This document shows positions 8,899-16,383 of a DNA stretch of 64,000 nucleotides, piece after piece. Origin of the DNA: Sulfuracidifex tepidarius. Lineage in GTDB: Archaea; Thermoproteota; Thermoprotei_A; Sulfolobales; Sulfolobaceae. The stretch lies in the NCBI RefSeq assembly GCF_008326425.1, contig NZ_AP018929.1, forward strand, positions 2,246,875 to 2,310,874, in the 5' to 3' direction. The notes under the pieces were generated by a model. It was not told where the DNA came from, made no database searches, and saw nothing but the letters and a program-made list of their open reading frames with translations. Position numbers and translations under genes: made by a program. Numbering within the stretch: position 1 is the stretch's first letter; every line of letters starts with the position of its first letter.

Positions 8899-10068
8899 GG
8901 GCGATTCAGGTCTGCATTGCAAATTCGCTTTGTTTCTTTAAGACAAGATAGAAATAATTAGTCGTACATGGAGGGAAAATAACAGGGTAATACTAATAGG
9001 GGATGGCAGGACATTATACCATGCGTGAAGTACAACCAGGACGTGGAGAGCACGACTCCACGATCCTGCTCGTCCCCATCAGGGAAGGACTCGTTATTAA
9101 AGAAGACGTCAAGGAAATAGAGAGGAGAGCGGTTGAGGATACGGAGATGGCGAGCCCCAAGTACGGGGGGAAGGAGACGAGGAGGGATTACGCCACCTAC
9201 AGGTTTCTGAAAGGTTTCACTGTGAAGAAGAGAGGGAGGAGGATAGAGCACGAGGTGAGCTTCCTCACCGTGAAGTTACCCGTCATCTGCAGGGGTGGTA
9301 GGAAGGTGAGGACGAACACGGAGAGGAGGCCTGATAGGGAGAGCTAACAAGTGGAGACGGTGCTTTCCTCACTCTATTCCTTCCTGGGAGGGAAGCTCAA
9401 CGTCAAGCTCATCTCAACGAGGCTGGAGGTACAGGGGAACTTCAAGTACGTATTTGACGGGAGGGAGTCCTCCTCGTGACTCTAGGCATGTCACCAGAAG
9501 GGAGGAGGGCAGTCCTCGACGTACTCCTGGCTATGGAGGAGGACTCAAGGAGTTACTGGACCCTCCTCGCTAGACTATGGCGCAAGTTTAACCCCGTCCT
9601 GGTCGTAGCTGACGGGGTGAAAGCCCTAGATAAGGCAATCTCCCTGTCTGGGATTCCGCCCTCAGGCAACAGTGCTTGGTGCACTTGAAGCGTTCCATGA
9701 CCAGAGAGGAGAGGGAGGAGCTGAACCGCCTCCTCTACGCTGAGGAGGTGAGCACGTACAGGGTAAGTCCGACGTCCTCAATTACCTCGTCTCTCCCAAG
9801 GACGGATGTGACCCAAGCCTAACAACCTCGAGTCGTTCAACTCCTTGAGAGAAGACGTTTCGGTAAGTTCCACTCCCCCTCACGCGTCCTGCAGATCGCC
9901 CTCAATATCGCCAGGGAGTACAACCCGTCGAACTGTTATCTTATTCCAGTAATAATATTACATCACACCTTACTCTCCTCTCCACCTTGACCTAAGGTCA
10001 TTTTTCTTCATAGAATTAGACTAAATCTAAGAGAATATTACAATCTGCAATGGAGACCTGAATCGCCC
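8899..10068 (+). mobile_element. decayed insertion sequence, 1170 bp, with terminal inverted repeats
   Basis: The left end GGGCGATTCAGGTCTGCATTGC (8899-8920) and the right end at 10047-10068 are inverted copies with one mismatch in 22 bases. Directly outside both ends is the same five-base word AGTTA (8894-8898 and 10069-10073), a clean target-site duplication. Inside is a GC-rich transposase gene broken by several frameshifts. Perfect ends with a dead gene suggest a fairly recent insertion whose transposase decayed, or movement in trans. The family is not assigned; the transposase layout recalls DDE transposases of the Mutator/IS256 kind, but those usually duplicate 8-9 bp. Confidence 0.85.
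9003..9930 (+). pseudogene. frameshifted DDE-type transposase remnant
   Basis: The reading continues through at least four frame segments: 9003-9347 (MAGHYTMREVQPGRG...), 9351-9477 (VETVLSSLYSFLGGKLNVKL...), 9476-9680 (VTLGMSPEGRRAVLDVLLAM..., then VVADGVKALDKAISL) and a last part with CLVHLKRSMTREEREEL and LQIALNIAREYN. 'Glycine-rich sheet, then aDG..al..ai, then QxCxxHxxR' is the arrangement of the middle and end of Mutator-like transposases. No intact frame exists, so the protein cannot be made. GC content is well above the flanks, as expected for a mobile gene. Confidence 0.7.
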
Positions 10069-10407
10069 AGTTACTTTGTATATATCTTCAAATCTTATCA
10101 GAACCTGTGTAAAACTCTTTTTCAGTTAAACGCTTTATTTAGAATGTGGTGTAAACTGAGGGACTCAACATCTGAAGAAATTGAAGTACTACACAAGGTA
10201 CTACACAGCTGAACCTTGAGTCAGAGTAGGAAAATCGAAGAAATGCACTAGCATTGGAGAGATTCGCCAGCACGCAACTAGATGAAAACTAAGAAAGAAA
10301 CGTAATTTGCCTATCCGCAAAGTAAATGTTACATGAATCTATAAAATTATTCGTGTATTCTTGAAATCAATAAGAAAAATAAATAATTATTTTTAAAAAA
10401 AATCATT
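10069..10407. other. spacer with a short direct repeat
   Basis: It starts with the right target duplication (AGTTA, 10069-10073). GTACTACACA occurs twice, at 10186-10195 and 10198-10207, only 2 bases apart. That could be an operator or chance. The rest is AT-rich; no coding frame is convincing. Confidence 0.4.
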
Positions 10408-12003
10408 TCATTCTGGAGGAATCTCCTTGAACACTACATTTAGATCCATACCTTCCTTTTCTCTCGCATGTTTAGAAACGAAATAAGTCAACAGCCCTAG
10501 AACTGGTATTATCACGATGAGACCTATGTTCACCGCCAAGTTTCCGGAGAGAACCATTGTGAGATATAGTGGATTGAATGCAGCATACCCTATTGCTATT
10601 ATAACTGAGATCGCTAGAATAACAGAAGCTATTGATCCGAATATTTTCAGCTCTTTCCTCTCCTTCTCCGTAAGGGAGACACCAGGAATTCCCTTGAAAC
10701 CCGCTACCGTGGCGGATATGGTAGCTTGCAGGAACTGATAGATGAAGAGCACTGCAACCAGAGCTATGGTTGAGATCGCAAGCCCTAGCAGGAGTGTAGC
10801 TACCTCGAAGAACACAGCGATTCCCAGTGCTACCAAGGAAGCTAGAAGGGGCGTCTGAAGCTTGGAATTGACGTAGGCTAGACGTTCAGGAAGTATCCTA
10901 TCAAATGACATTGCCAGCATTACCCTGCTAGGAATTGCGAGGGAAAGAGGTCCTGCAACCATTTGTATCCCCACGTTCAAAAGGCCTACTAGAATAGCCA
11001 GAATAGGGACAGAGATAGCCATTACTCCTGCCCAAGCAATGTAGCCTTCACCTGCAGAGACCGGTATGGTAGACCCCCATCCGTTTAATGCCACGTAGTT
11101 GAAGAATGGTATGCCCATCGTGTCTGCTGTTAGGAAAGTCAACGCTACGATGACAAAGGTTGCTATTCCGAATCCTGAAAGCATGCCTACCTTCAGGGAT
11201 CTGGACGCTTGTTTGTATTCACCAGCGAAGTAAGACGGTCCGAAGAACCAGACGAAGAGCCACATTAACATGAGGATAGAGAAAACTAACGTCTGTATAC
11301 CGTCAAACGTGGGAGAGTAGAGCGAGGATCCTTGAGAGGCTATGTAAGAGTACGAGGGTCCACCGAAAATGGAGGAGAACTTGTTAAAGTCTGCCTCGAA
11401 CACGGCTCTGCCTTGGGAGAAGAGGTATATCACCAACAGAGACCCTATGACCTGCATCGACGCTATGACGAATAGGAAATTACCCATTATCCTCTGAGGT
11501 GAGATACTGACCAGCCACATTGCGAAGAGGGAAGCTAGGCTTGCCAAGAAATAGTAAGTGCTGTTGCTGAGAATCGACGTTCCCAAGTTAACCAGATATT
11601 GGTCATGAAGCGAGAGTCCAATTACTTGGATTGCGGGTACTATACCAGCGCTGACCTCTATCTGGGAAAGGATAGAGGCAAGCAAGGGAGTTGATATTAT
11701 GTTCGCTACTCCCTGAATCGTTGCAGGTAAAGGCCCTACAATTCTGGAGATGTAAATGTACTCCCCTGACGATCTTGGTATATACTCGGCTAACTTCAAG
11801 TACGTCATGAATATCGGAAGAGCTAGCAAAGGAGAGATTATTATTCCTACATACCAGCTAGCAGCAGGAAGCGCAGGGGAGTACACCAGAGTATAGTAGA
11901 GAGAGATTGGCACTATCAATGCAAGGACTTTAGCGAAGGCATGCTTTGAACCCATCTGCCTTACTAAACCTGAAGATTCCCTTATGAAGACCTTTTTTGA
12001 CAT
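10408..12003 (-). CDS. APC-superfamily amino acid/amine permease
   Basis: A 531-residue membrane protein with about 12-14 hydrophobic segments. The N-terminal third has the APC pattern: KLAEYIPRSSGEYIYISRIVG (the AxLaellPrsGGeYvYl-like stretch between TM2 and TM3). Later, FFGPSYFAGEYKQASRSLKVG is the typical GfdaisslaeEvknPrr-like loop. APC carriers exchange or import amino acids, polyamines or related amides. It ends about 150 bases beyond the amidohydrolase of the following operon, which is read in the same direction, so a shared substrate is plausible but unproven. A TATA-like box at 12027-12037 fits a leaderless ATG 12003. Confidence 0.88.
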   Translation of the reverse strand: MSKKVFIRESSGLVRQMGSKHAFAKVLALIVPISLYYTLVYSPALPAASWYVGIIISPLLALPIFMTYLKLAEYIPRSSGEYIYISRIVGPLPATIQGVANIISTPLLASILSQIEVSAGIVPAIQVIGLSLHDQYLVNLGTSILSNSTYYFLASLASLFAMWLVSISPQRIMGNFLFVIASMQVIGSLLVIYLFSQGRAVFEADFNKFSSIFGGPSYSYIASQGSSLYSPTFDGIQTLVFSILMLMWLFVWFFGPSYFAGEYKQASRSLKVGMLSGFGIATFVIVALTFLTADTMGIPFFNYVALNGWGSTIPVSAGEGYIAWAGVMAISVPILAILVGLLNVGIQMVAGPLSLAIPSRVMLAMSFDRILPERLAYVNSKLQTPLLASLVALGIAVFFEVATLLLGLAISTIALVAVLFIYQFLQATISATVAGFKGIPGVSLTEKERKELKIFGSIASVILAISVIIAIGYAAFNPLYLTMVLSGNLAVNIGLIVIIPVLGLLTYFVSKHAREKEGMDLNVVFKEIPPE

Positions 12004-12026
12004 AGTCTGTATTGAGGATGAATCCT

Positions 12027-12037
12027 CTTATAAAAAT
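12027..12037 (-). promoter_or_regulatory. TATA-like promoter of the APC permease gene
   Basis: The minus strand reads ATTTTTATAAG, centred about 26-28 bases before ATG 12003. It shows that the permease has its own promoter and is not simply the tail of the upstream operon. Confidence 0.45.
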
Positions 12038-12157
12038 TTCAGAGAAAATTTAAAAACTTTTTATTTTCTTAACCTTAATACATGAATATAGTTCACAACT
12101 ACCGAGAGAATTTTAACCGTTTTACCCTAAAGGTTTTTCGCTTTCCTACATGGCAAA

Positions 12158-13228
12158 TCAAGTGTTGAATCTGCCGTATATTCTCTCCGCGTTCTTGAAC
12201 GATATCATTTCTTCCACCTCTTTCCTCTCCGTTGATGAAAGCACTCCTATTTCCTCAAGTTCTTCTGTTACCTTTGAAATGGCAGACCTGAATAGACTAG
12301 CTGAAGCCCATGCTATCTCAGGTATCTCGAAAGCATCACTACCGTACATCACTTTAGTGAAAGGTGCCACTTCCAGTACTTCAGAGAGCACGTGGTACCC
12401 ACCGAGAGGGGCGAAAGGGAAAACCTGAGACACATCAAGGTACACTGACGGAAAGAGGTAGCTCATCCATGCAGTCTCTCTATGGAACGGATATCCTGCG
12501 TGGACGAAAACGATGGTTCCTTCGTATGTCCTTACCATATCGGTGAGGATTGACGGCATTGATTGGTTCAGCTTTATGTCTCTGTCTCCTGCCCCCGTGT
12601 GGACTTGAAAAGGAACGTTCATGTGAGATGCCTCTTCCATGGTCACACAGAAGAGGAAGTCCCTAAAACCCTTGGCCCTCCTCCCATACCATTCGTGCTC
12701 TCCAGAATGAAAGTCCCTCAGCGCGGACCCCTCATCACAAGATGAAGGTAAGCCAGTCCTGTATGCTATGATACTCTTGAAGCCGGCATAGTCTTCCTTC
12801 TTCACCTTTCTCCTTAACGTCTCCTTGAACGTCTCCAATGCCCTATCGAAGGACATGGAGAAGAGGTCTCCTATGATGTTCTCTATCCTGAAAAGCCTCT
12901 TCACTGGTATGGGTATCTCGTGGACTTTCCTGCCGAACCCCTCGTCTATCACTATACCCTTTATTCCAGCCTCTGAGAGGAGTTCTCCCACGTATTTCAC
13001 AGGATCGTCCTTGATCATCCTGTTCCTCTCGTCAATGAAGTTCCCCCCGAACTTCTTCACCATGAGTTTCCTCAGGTAGAGGTAAAATGGTCTCCATCTG
13101 TTCATCTCTGTTACGTCTTTCTTAACCTCGTTTTCCTTCCAGGATTCAGCTGAAGCCATCATGAACTCTTTCTCGCTCATTGGAGAGGCGTGAAACCAGT
13201 GAGCGTGCTCGTCTATCAGGGGTATCAA
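12158..13228 (-). CDS. amidohydrolase_2-family TIM-barrel hydrolase (FluG N-domain-like)
   Basis: A 356-residue metal-dependent hydrolase. H-x-H is at the very start (IPLIDEHAHWF), then VHTGAGDRD, VFVHAGYPFHRE and the late Asp in KVMYGSDAFE. This is the amidohydrolase_2 pattern and it lacks the carboxylated Lys of the hydantoinases. The gene follows the glutamine-synthetase-like gene by only 13 bases. In fungal FluG and plant nodulin/GS proteins the same two domains are fused in this functional pairing, so these two genes look like the split form. The likely role is hydrolysis of an amide or a gamma-glutamyl product; the substrate is unknown. Confidence 0.85.
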   Translation of the reverse strand: MIPLIDEHAHWFHASPMSEKEFMMASAESWKENEVKKDVTEMNRWRPFYLYLRKLMVKKFGGNFIDERNRMIKDDPVKYVGELLSEAGIKGIVIDEGFGRKVHEIPIPVKRLFRIENIIGDLFSMSFDRALETFKETLRRKVKKEDYAGFKSIIAYRTGLPSSCDEGSALRDFHSGEHEWYGRRAKGFRDFLFCVTMEEASHMNVPFQVHTGAGDRDIKLNQSMPSILTDMVRTYEGTIVFVHAGYPFHRETAWMSYLFPSVYLDVSQVFPFAPLGGYHVLSEVLEVAPFTKVMYGSDAFEIPEIAWASASLFRSAISKVTEELEEIGVLSSTERKEVEEMISFKNAERIYGRFNT

Positions 13229-13241
13229 CTCGCTTCTCCCC

Positions 13242-14516
13242 TCATATCTTGCTATAGGTTTCGTATTCCCAGTCTGTTACGCGGCTTTCGTATTCCTCTA
13301 CCTCAGCCATCTTAACGTTGATGAACTCTCTGACTATTCTCTCTCCCACTGCTCTTTTCAATTGTACGTCTTTATCAAGCTCCTTCAACGCCTCCCTGAG
13401 GTTTCTGGGTATCTCCGGGATGTCCTCCTTGAAGTAAGAGTTCTCGTTCACCGGTAGACCCGGGTCTATTTCCTCTTTCACCCCATCCATTCCTGCAGCT
13501 ATCACAGCCAACGTCACGAGGTAAGGGTTTACGCTGGGATCAGAGACTCTGTACTCCAGTCTGGAGTCATTACCCTGATTACCTCTGTAAGGGGTAGGTA
13601 TCCTTATCATGGCGGACTTATTGTTAGACCCATAGGCTATCTTGGTTGGGGCCCAGGTACCGGACCTGAGCCTTTTATATGAGTTGACCGTTGGTGCAGC
13701 TATTGCCGTGAGGGCCTTAGCGTGCTTCAGAATGCCACCCACGAAGTGCATTCCGAACTTGCTGAGCAACTTTCCCTCGGAGAAGAAGAGGTTCTTATTT
13801 TCCTTCCAAACGCTCAGATTGAGATGAAGTCCTGATCCTGCAAGACCGTTGAAGGGCTTGGGCATGAAGTTGGCCTCTAAACCTGAATTCGACGCCTCAC
13901 TCTTCACTATCCCCTTGACCATGACGAACTCGTCTGACGCCCTCAATGAGTCCCTGTGGGACACGTCTATCTCGTATTGTGCGGGTCCGTATTCCTTTAT
14001 TACCCTCAGCACATCGATGCCGTTCTCTTTCAACGATGAGACTATTTTCGTGATGACAACTTCGTTCATACCCTGAGGATCGAAACATCTGGCGTCATTG
14101 AACGGTTTTCGGTCTTTCACCAGGTAAAACTCGTATTCGAAACCTGACATGAACTCAAGACCTTCCTTTCTAACTTCCTGAAGGACGGATCTCAACCTGG
14201 ACCTCACGTCCATGAACCAGGGGGAATCTCCATCGTAGAGGTCGCAGATCACCGAAGCATAAGGAGGGGTGAAAGTCAGGGTAGTGACGTCTGGAACCAA
14301 GAAGACGTCTTGGTCCTGAGGTCCGAAAGACCCCAAAGGAGAGATGTAGTCCATAGGGGTGAAGCTGAACATAGCCTTGGTGAGTCCGATCCCGCTCTTT
14401 ATCATATCCTCTAAGTGCTCTATGTAAGCGCCCTTGGCCCTCACGTATCCATCGAGTCCGACCCAAGTGAAGTTTACAACGTTCACTCCCCTTCTCTTCA
14501 GCTCATTTACGTTCAT
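13242..14516 (-). CDS. glutamine synthetase-like ligase (FluG/PuuA/GlnA-like)
   Basis: A 424-residue type I-like GS fold. Residues about 1-95 form the beta-grasp domain. The catalytic domain shows GFEYEFYLV (metal Glu pair), YGPAQYEIDVSHRD, GLAGSGLHLNLSVWK and NNKSAMIRIP...RLEYRVSDPS. In true GS the fourth motif is G-S-G-M-H-x-H; here the second His is Asn. The tyrosine-adenylylation loop of bacterial GS is not evident. Such relatives ligate glutamate to amines or amides instead of ammonia. It overlaps the formamidase stop by four bases (ATGA), so the two are translationally coupled. It is probably not the housekeeping GS, because of its length and context. Confidence 0.88.
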   Translation of the reverse strand: MNVNELKRRGVNVVNFTWVGLDGYVRAKGAYIEHLEDMIKSGIGLTKAMFSFTPMDYISPLGSFGPQDQDVFLVPDVTTLTFTPPYASVICDLYDGDSPWFMDVRSRLRSVLQEVRKEGLEFMSGFEYEFYLVKDRKPFNDARCFDPQGMNEVVITKIVSSLKENGIDVLRVIKEYGPAQYEIDVSHRDSLRASDEFVMVKGIVKSEASNSGLEANFMPKPFNGLAGSGLHLNLSVWKENKNLFFSEGKLLSKFGMHFVGGILKHAKALTAIAAPTVNSYKRLRSGTWAPTKIAYGSNNKSAMIRIPTPYRGNQGNDSRLEYRVSDPSVNPYLVTLAVIAAGMDGVKEEIDPGLPVNENSYFKEDIPEIPRNLREALKELDKDVQLKRAVGERIVREFINVKMAEVEEYESRVTDWEYETYSKI

Positions 14517-15445
14517 CTCTCCCTCGCCTCAAAAGCGTCCATGATTTCTCCTCCTTTGTTCCCGAAGACCGAGACGGGTATGAAACCCGATACAGTCCAG
14601 TTGGGGACGTCTACCACTTGGCTTACCTTCAAGTCCATGACTGTACTCAAGAGCATGTATGCCTCAACTGGTTCCATGAAATTTGAGAGAAAGGAGATTG
14701 CCTCCTTCACTACCATCAGGGAAGCGTTCCACAGATCGTTAGAAAACCCCATGAAGGTTATGTGGTCTCCGTCGTATTCCGCCTCCCTGGGCTTGCTCAC
14801 GAAGACAGGAGACTTTAGGTTCCTGCTCTTCACGACTTCTACCCTCAACTTTACCTTAGTTGGTGCCTCCACTGCACTTCCGCATACTTCTCCATCGCCT
14901 TGAGCTAGGTGGGTGTCTCCCACGGAGAGGAGAGCTCCTTTCCTGAAGACCGGGAAGTAAATTCTAGACGACACAGTCATCTGTTTCACGTCCATGTTGC
15001 CACCGTTCTCCCTGGGCGGAATCGTGCTCCAAACTCCGTTAAGCCTCATTCCGGTCCCAATTACTCCAGGGAAAGGAAACTCCTTGACCTTCACGTAAAT
15101 GTCACCGAACTTAGCTGAGACGTATCCCTCATCTGAAGACCAAATCTTTAAGGCTTGACTGTTGACGCCTTCGGGGACGTCGTTTTCTTTAGATAGGAAA
15201 CCGAATCCCGGTATTACGGCAGTCCAGCCCCACCCCTCCCCGTGGATATCGAGTATTTCTACCTTGAGCGCGTCCCCCGGCTCTGCTCCCTCCACAAATA
15301 TCGGACCAGTGAGCGGATGTATCCTGGAGAAGTCCAAGTTCGTAACGTCATTCAAGTCTGAGTTCCTCCTTATTTGTCCGTCGGAGGCCTCTTTCACTTC
15401 TAGCTCTACGGTGTCTCCGTCCTTCACGTAAATGGCCGGTTTCAA
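14513..15445 (-). CDS. acetamidase/formamidase-family hydrolase
   Basis: A beta-rich amidase of about 310 residues with YVKDGDTVELEVKEASDGQI, FVEGAEPGDALKVEILDI, SVGDTHLAQGDGEVCGSAVE (the conserved G-D-x-H-x-x-x-G-x-G-E metal/active site) and a C-terminal half typical of the family. It releases ammonia from formamide or small amides. The first ordinary start is TTG 15445. The conserved frame continues upstream without a stop, through HSTHSRWNSSLKP, to an ATA codon at 15484-15482 nine bases after a perfect GAGGTGA. The true start may therefore be 15484 with a non-standard codon. Second gene of the nitrilase operon. Confidence 0.88.
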   Translation of the reverse strand: MKPAIYVKDGDTVELEVKEASDGQIRRNSDLNDVTNLDFSRIHPLTGPIFVEGAEPGDALKVEILDIHGEGWGWTAVIPGFGFLSKENDVPEGVNSQALKIWSSDEGYVSAKFGDIYVKVKEFPFPGVIGTGMRLNGVWSTIPPRENGGNMDVKQMTVSSRIYFPVFRKGALLSVGDTHLAQGDGEVCGSAVEAPTKVKLRVEVVKSRNLKSPVFVSKPREAEYDGDHITFMGFSNDLWNASLMVVKEAISFLSNFMEPVEAYMLLSTVMDLKVSQVVDVPNWTVSGFIPVSVFGNKGGEIMDAFEARER

Positions 15446-15493
15446 CGACGAGTTCCATCTGCTGTGAGTTGAATGAACGCTTATCGTTCTCCC

Positions 15494-15500
15494 TCACCTC
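15494..15500 (-). promoter_or_regulatory. Shine-Dalgarno site GAGGTGA before the formamidase gene
   Basis: A perfect complement of the crenarchaeal 16S 3' end. It overlaps the nitrilase stop codon, and nine bases later comes ATA instead of ATG/GTG/TTG. The site argues for initiation near 15484 rather than at TTG 15445, 48 bases away. Confidence 0.7.
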
Positions 15501-16293
15501 ACAATCCGTAACTTGGAAGTCTCTTCTTCAAGAAAGGTCTCTTGAGCCTGGCGTCAATTATTTCGTCCTCGTTCACATCTGCGTAAACTATGCTCTCTCC
15601 TTCACCTTTGGAAATAATTTCACCCATCGGTGAGATGACCATGGAGTCCCCGAAATATTCCTGCGGTTGGTAAGGATATTCCTTTCCTACCCTGTTTATT
15701 CCCGCTATGTAAACCGTGTTGAAGATAGCGTGAGCTTTCAGTTCTATCTCCCATATCTCCTTGAAGTACGCTACGGAGGGGACGAAGACCACCTGAGCTC
15801 CTTTGACCACTTCAGCCCTCACGGTCTCAGGGAAGTGCCTATCATGACATATGACCACACCTACTTTCGTCCCTCCCAGATCGAAGACAGGAAAACCGAG
15901 GTCTCCTACTTTAAAGTAATAATATTCATTGAACAAGTTGTCTTGGGGTAGGTGAGTCTTCCTGTACTTCCCCACTATCTTCCCCTCGTCGTTTATCACG
16001 AAAGCTGTGTTGTAGAACATCCCGTTCTCTCTTTCAAATATTGGTACAATGAGATTCACGTTTCTCTCCTTTGCCTTCTCCCTGAACTTAGTAATAGTCG
16101 GACCATTCTCGTCCTCAGCCATTGAGAAGTATTTCACGTTCTGCTCGAACGCGAAGTACACTGTGTTTGAAAGCTCGTCCAGCGCAATTATCCTCGCTCC
16201 CACGTCTGAAGCCTTATCAACCATTTCAATTTGCCTTTTCACGTTGTCCTCCTTATCCCAGGACATGTGGGTTTGAATCAGGGCTATTTTCAT
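15499..16293 (-). CDS. carbon-nitrogen hydrolase (nitrilase superfamily)
   Basis: A 264-residue cytosolic amidase with the Glu-Lys-Cys triad: Glu40 in LDELSNTVYF, Lys in GKYRKTHLP (about residue 113) and Cys in VVICHDRHFPET (about residue 146). The C-x-D-R-H-F-P-E sequence and the length fit N-carbamoyl-amino acid amidohydrolases or beta-ureidopropionase-like branches better than true nitrilases. That would fit downstream of a hydantoinase, cleaving N-carbamoyl products to amino acid, CO2 and NH3; this substrate is inferred. It is the first gene of a four-gene operon (nitrilase, formamidase, GS-like, amidohydrolase) starting from the shared divergent promoter region. Confidence 0.9.
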   Translation of the reverse strand: MKIALIQTHMSWDKEDNVKRQIEMVDKASDVGARIIALDELSNTVYFAFEQNVKYFSMAEDENGPTITKFREKAKERNVNLIVPIFERENGMFYNTAFVINDEGKIVGKYRKTHLPQDNLFNEYYYFKVGDLGFPVFDLGGTKVGVVICHDRHFPETVRAEVVKGAQVVFVPSVAYFKEIWEIELKAHAIFNTVYIAGINRVGKEYPYQPQEYFGDSMVISPMGEIISKGEGESIVYADVNEDEIIDARLKRPFLKKRLPSYGL

Positions 16294-16383
16294 TCTGTTC
16301 GTGTTTATGTAAACGAATAACTTATTAGCTTTTCTTGATCTTACATGAAACGTTTTTAAGATAGTTGCGATGTGTATTTTATA
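16294..16383. promoter_or_regulatory. compact divergent promoter of the nitrilase and molybdenum-hydroxylase operons
   Basis: Ninety bases separate the two start codons. On the plus strand GTTTTTAAGA (16352-16361) is centred about 26 bases before the ATG at 16384 and supports that start. On the minus strand an AT-rich CTAATAAGTTATT element near 16318-16330 serves the nitrilase operon. The close spacing suggests that both operons are controlled together. Confidence 0.5.

Noticed and set aside
8958-9251. Minus-strand open frame inside the insertion sequence
   Set aside because: Antisense of the transposase remnant; no protein-like features.
10186-10207. Direct repeat GTACTACACA twice, two bases apart
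   Set aside because: Too short and single to call a regulatory site; mentioned only in the spacer entry.
16372-16383. Upstream GTG start of the Mo-hydroxylase subunit
   Set aside because: The TATA-like element at 16352-16361 places the transcript start at about 16382, so ATG 16384 is more likely.
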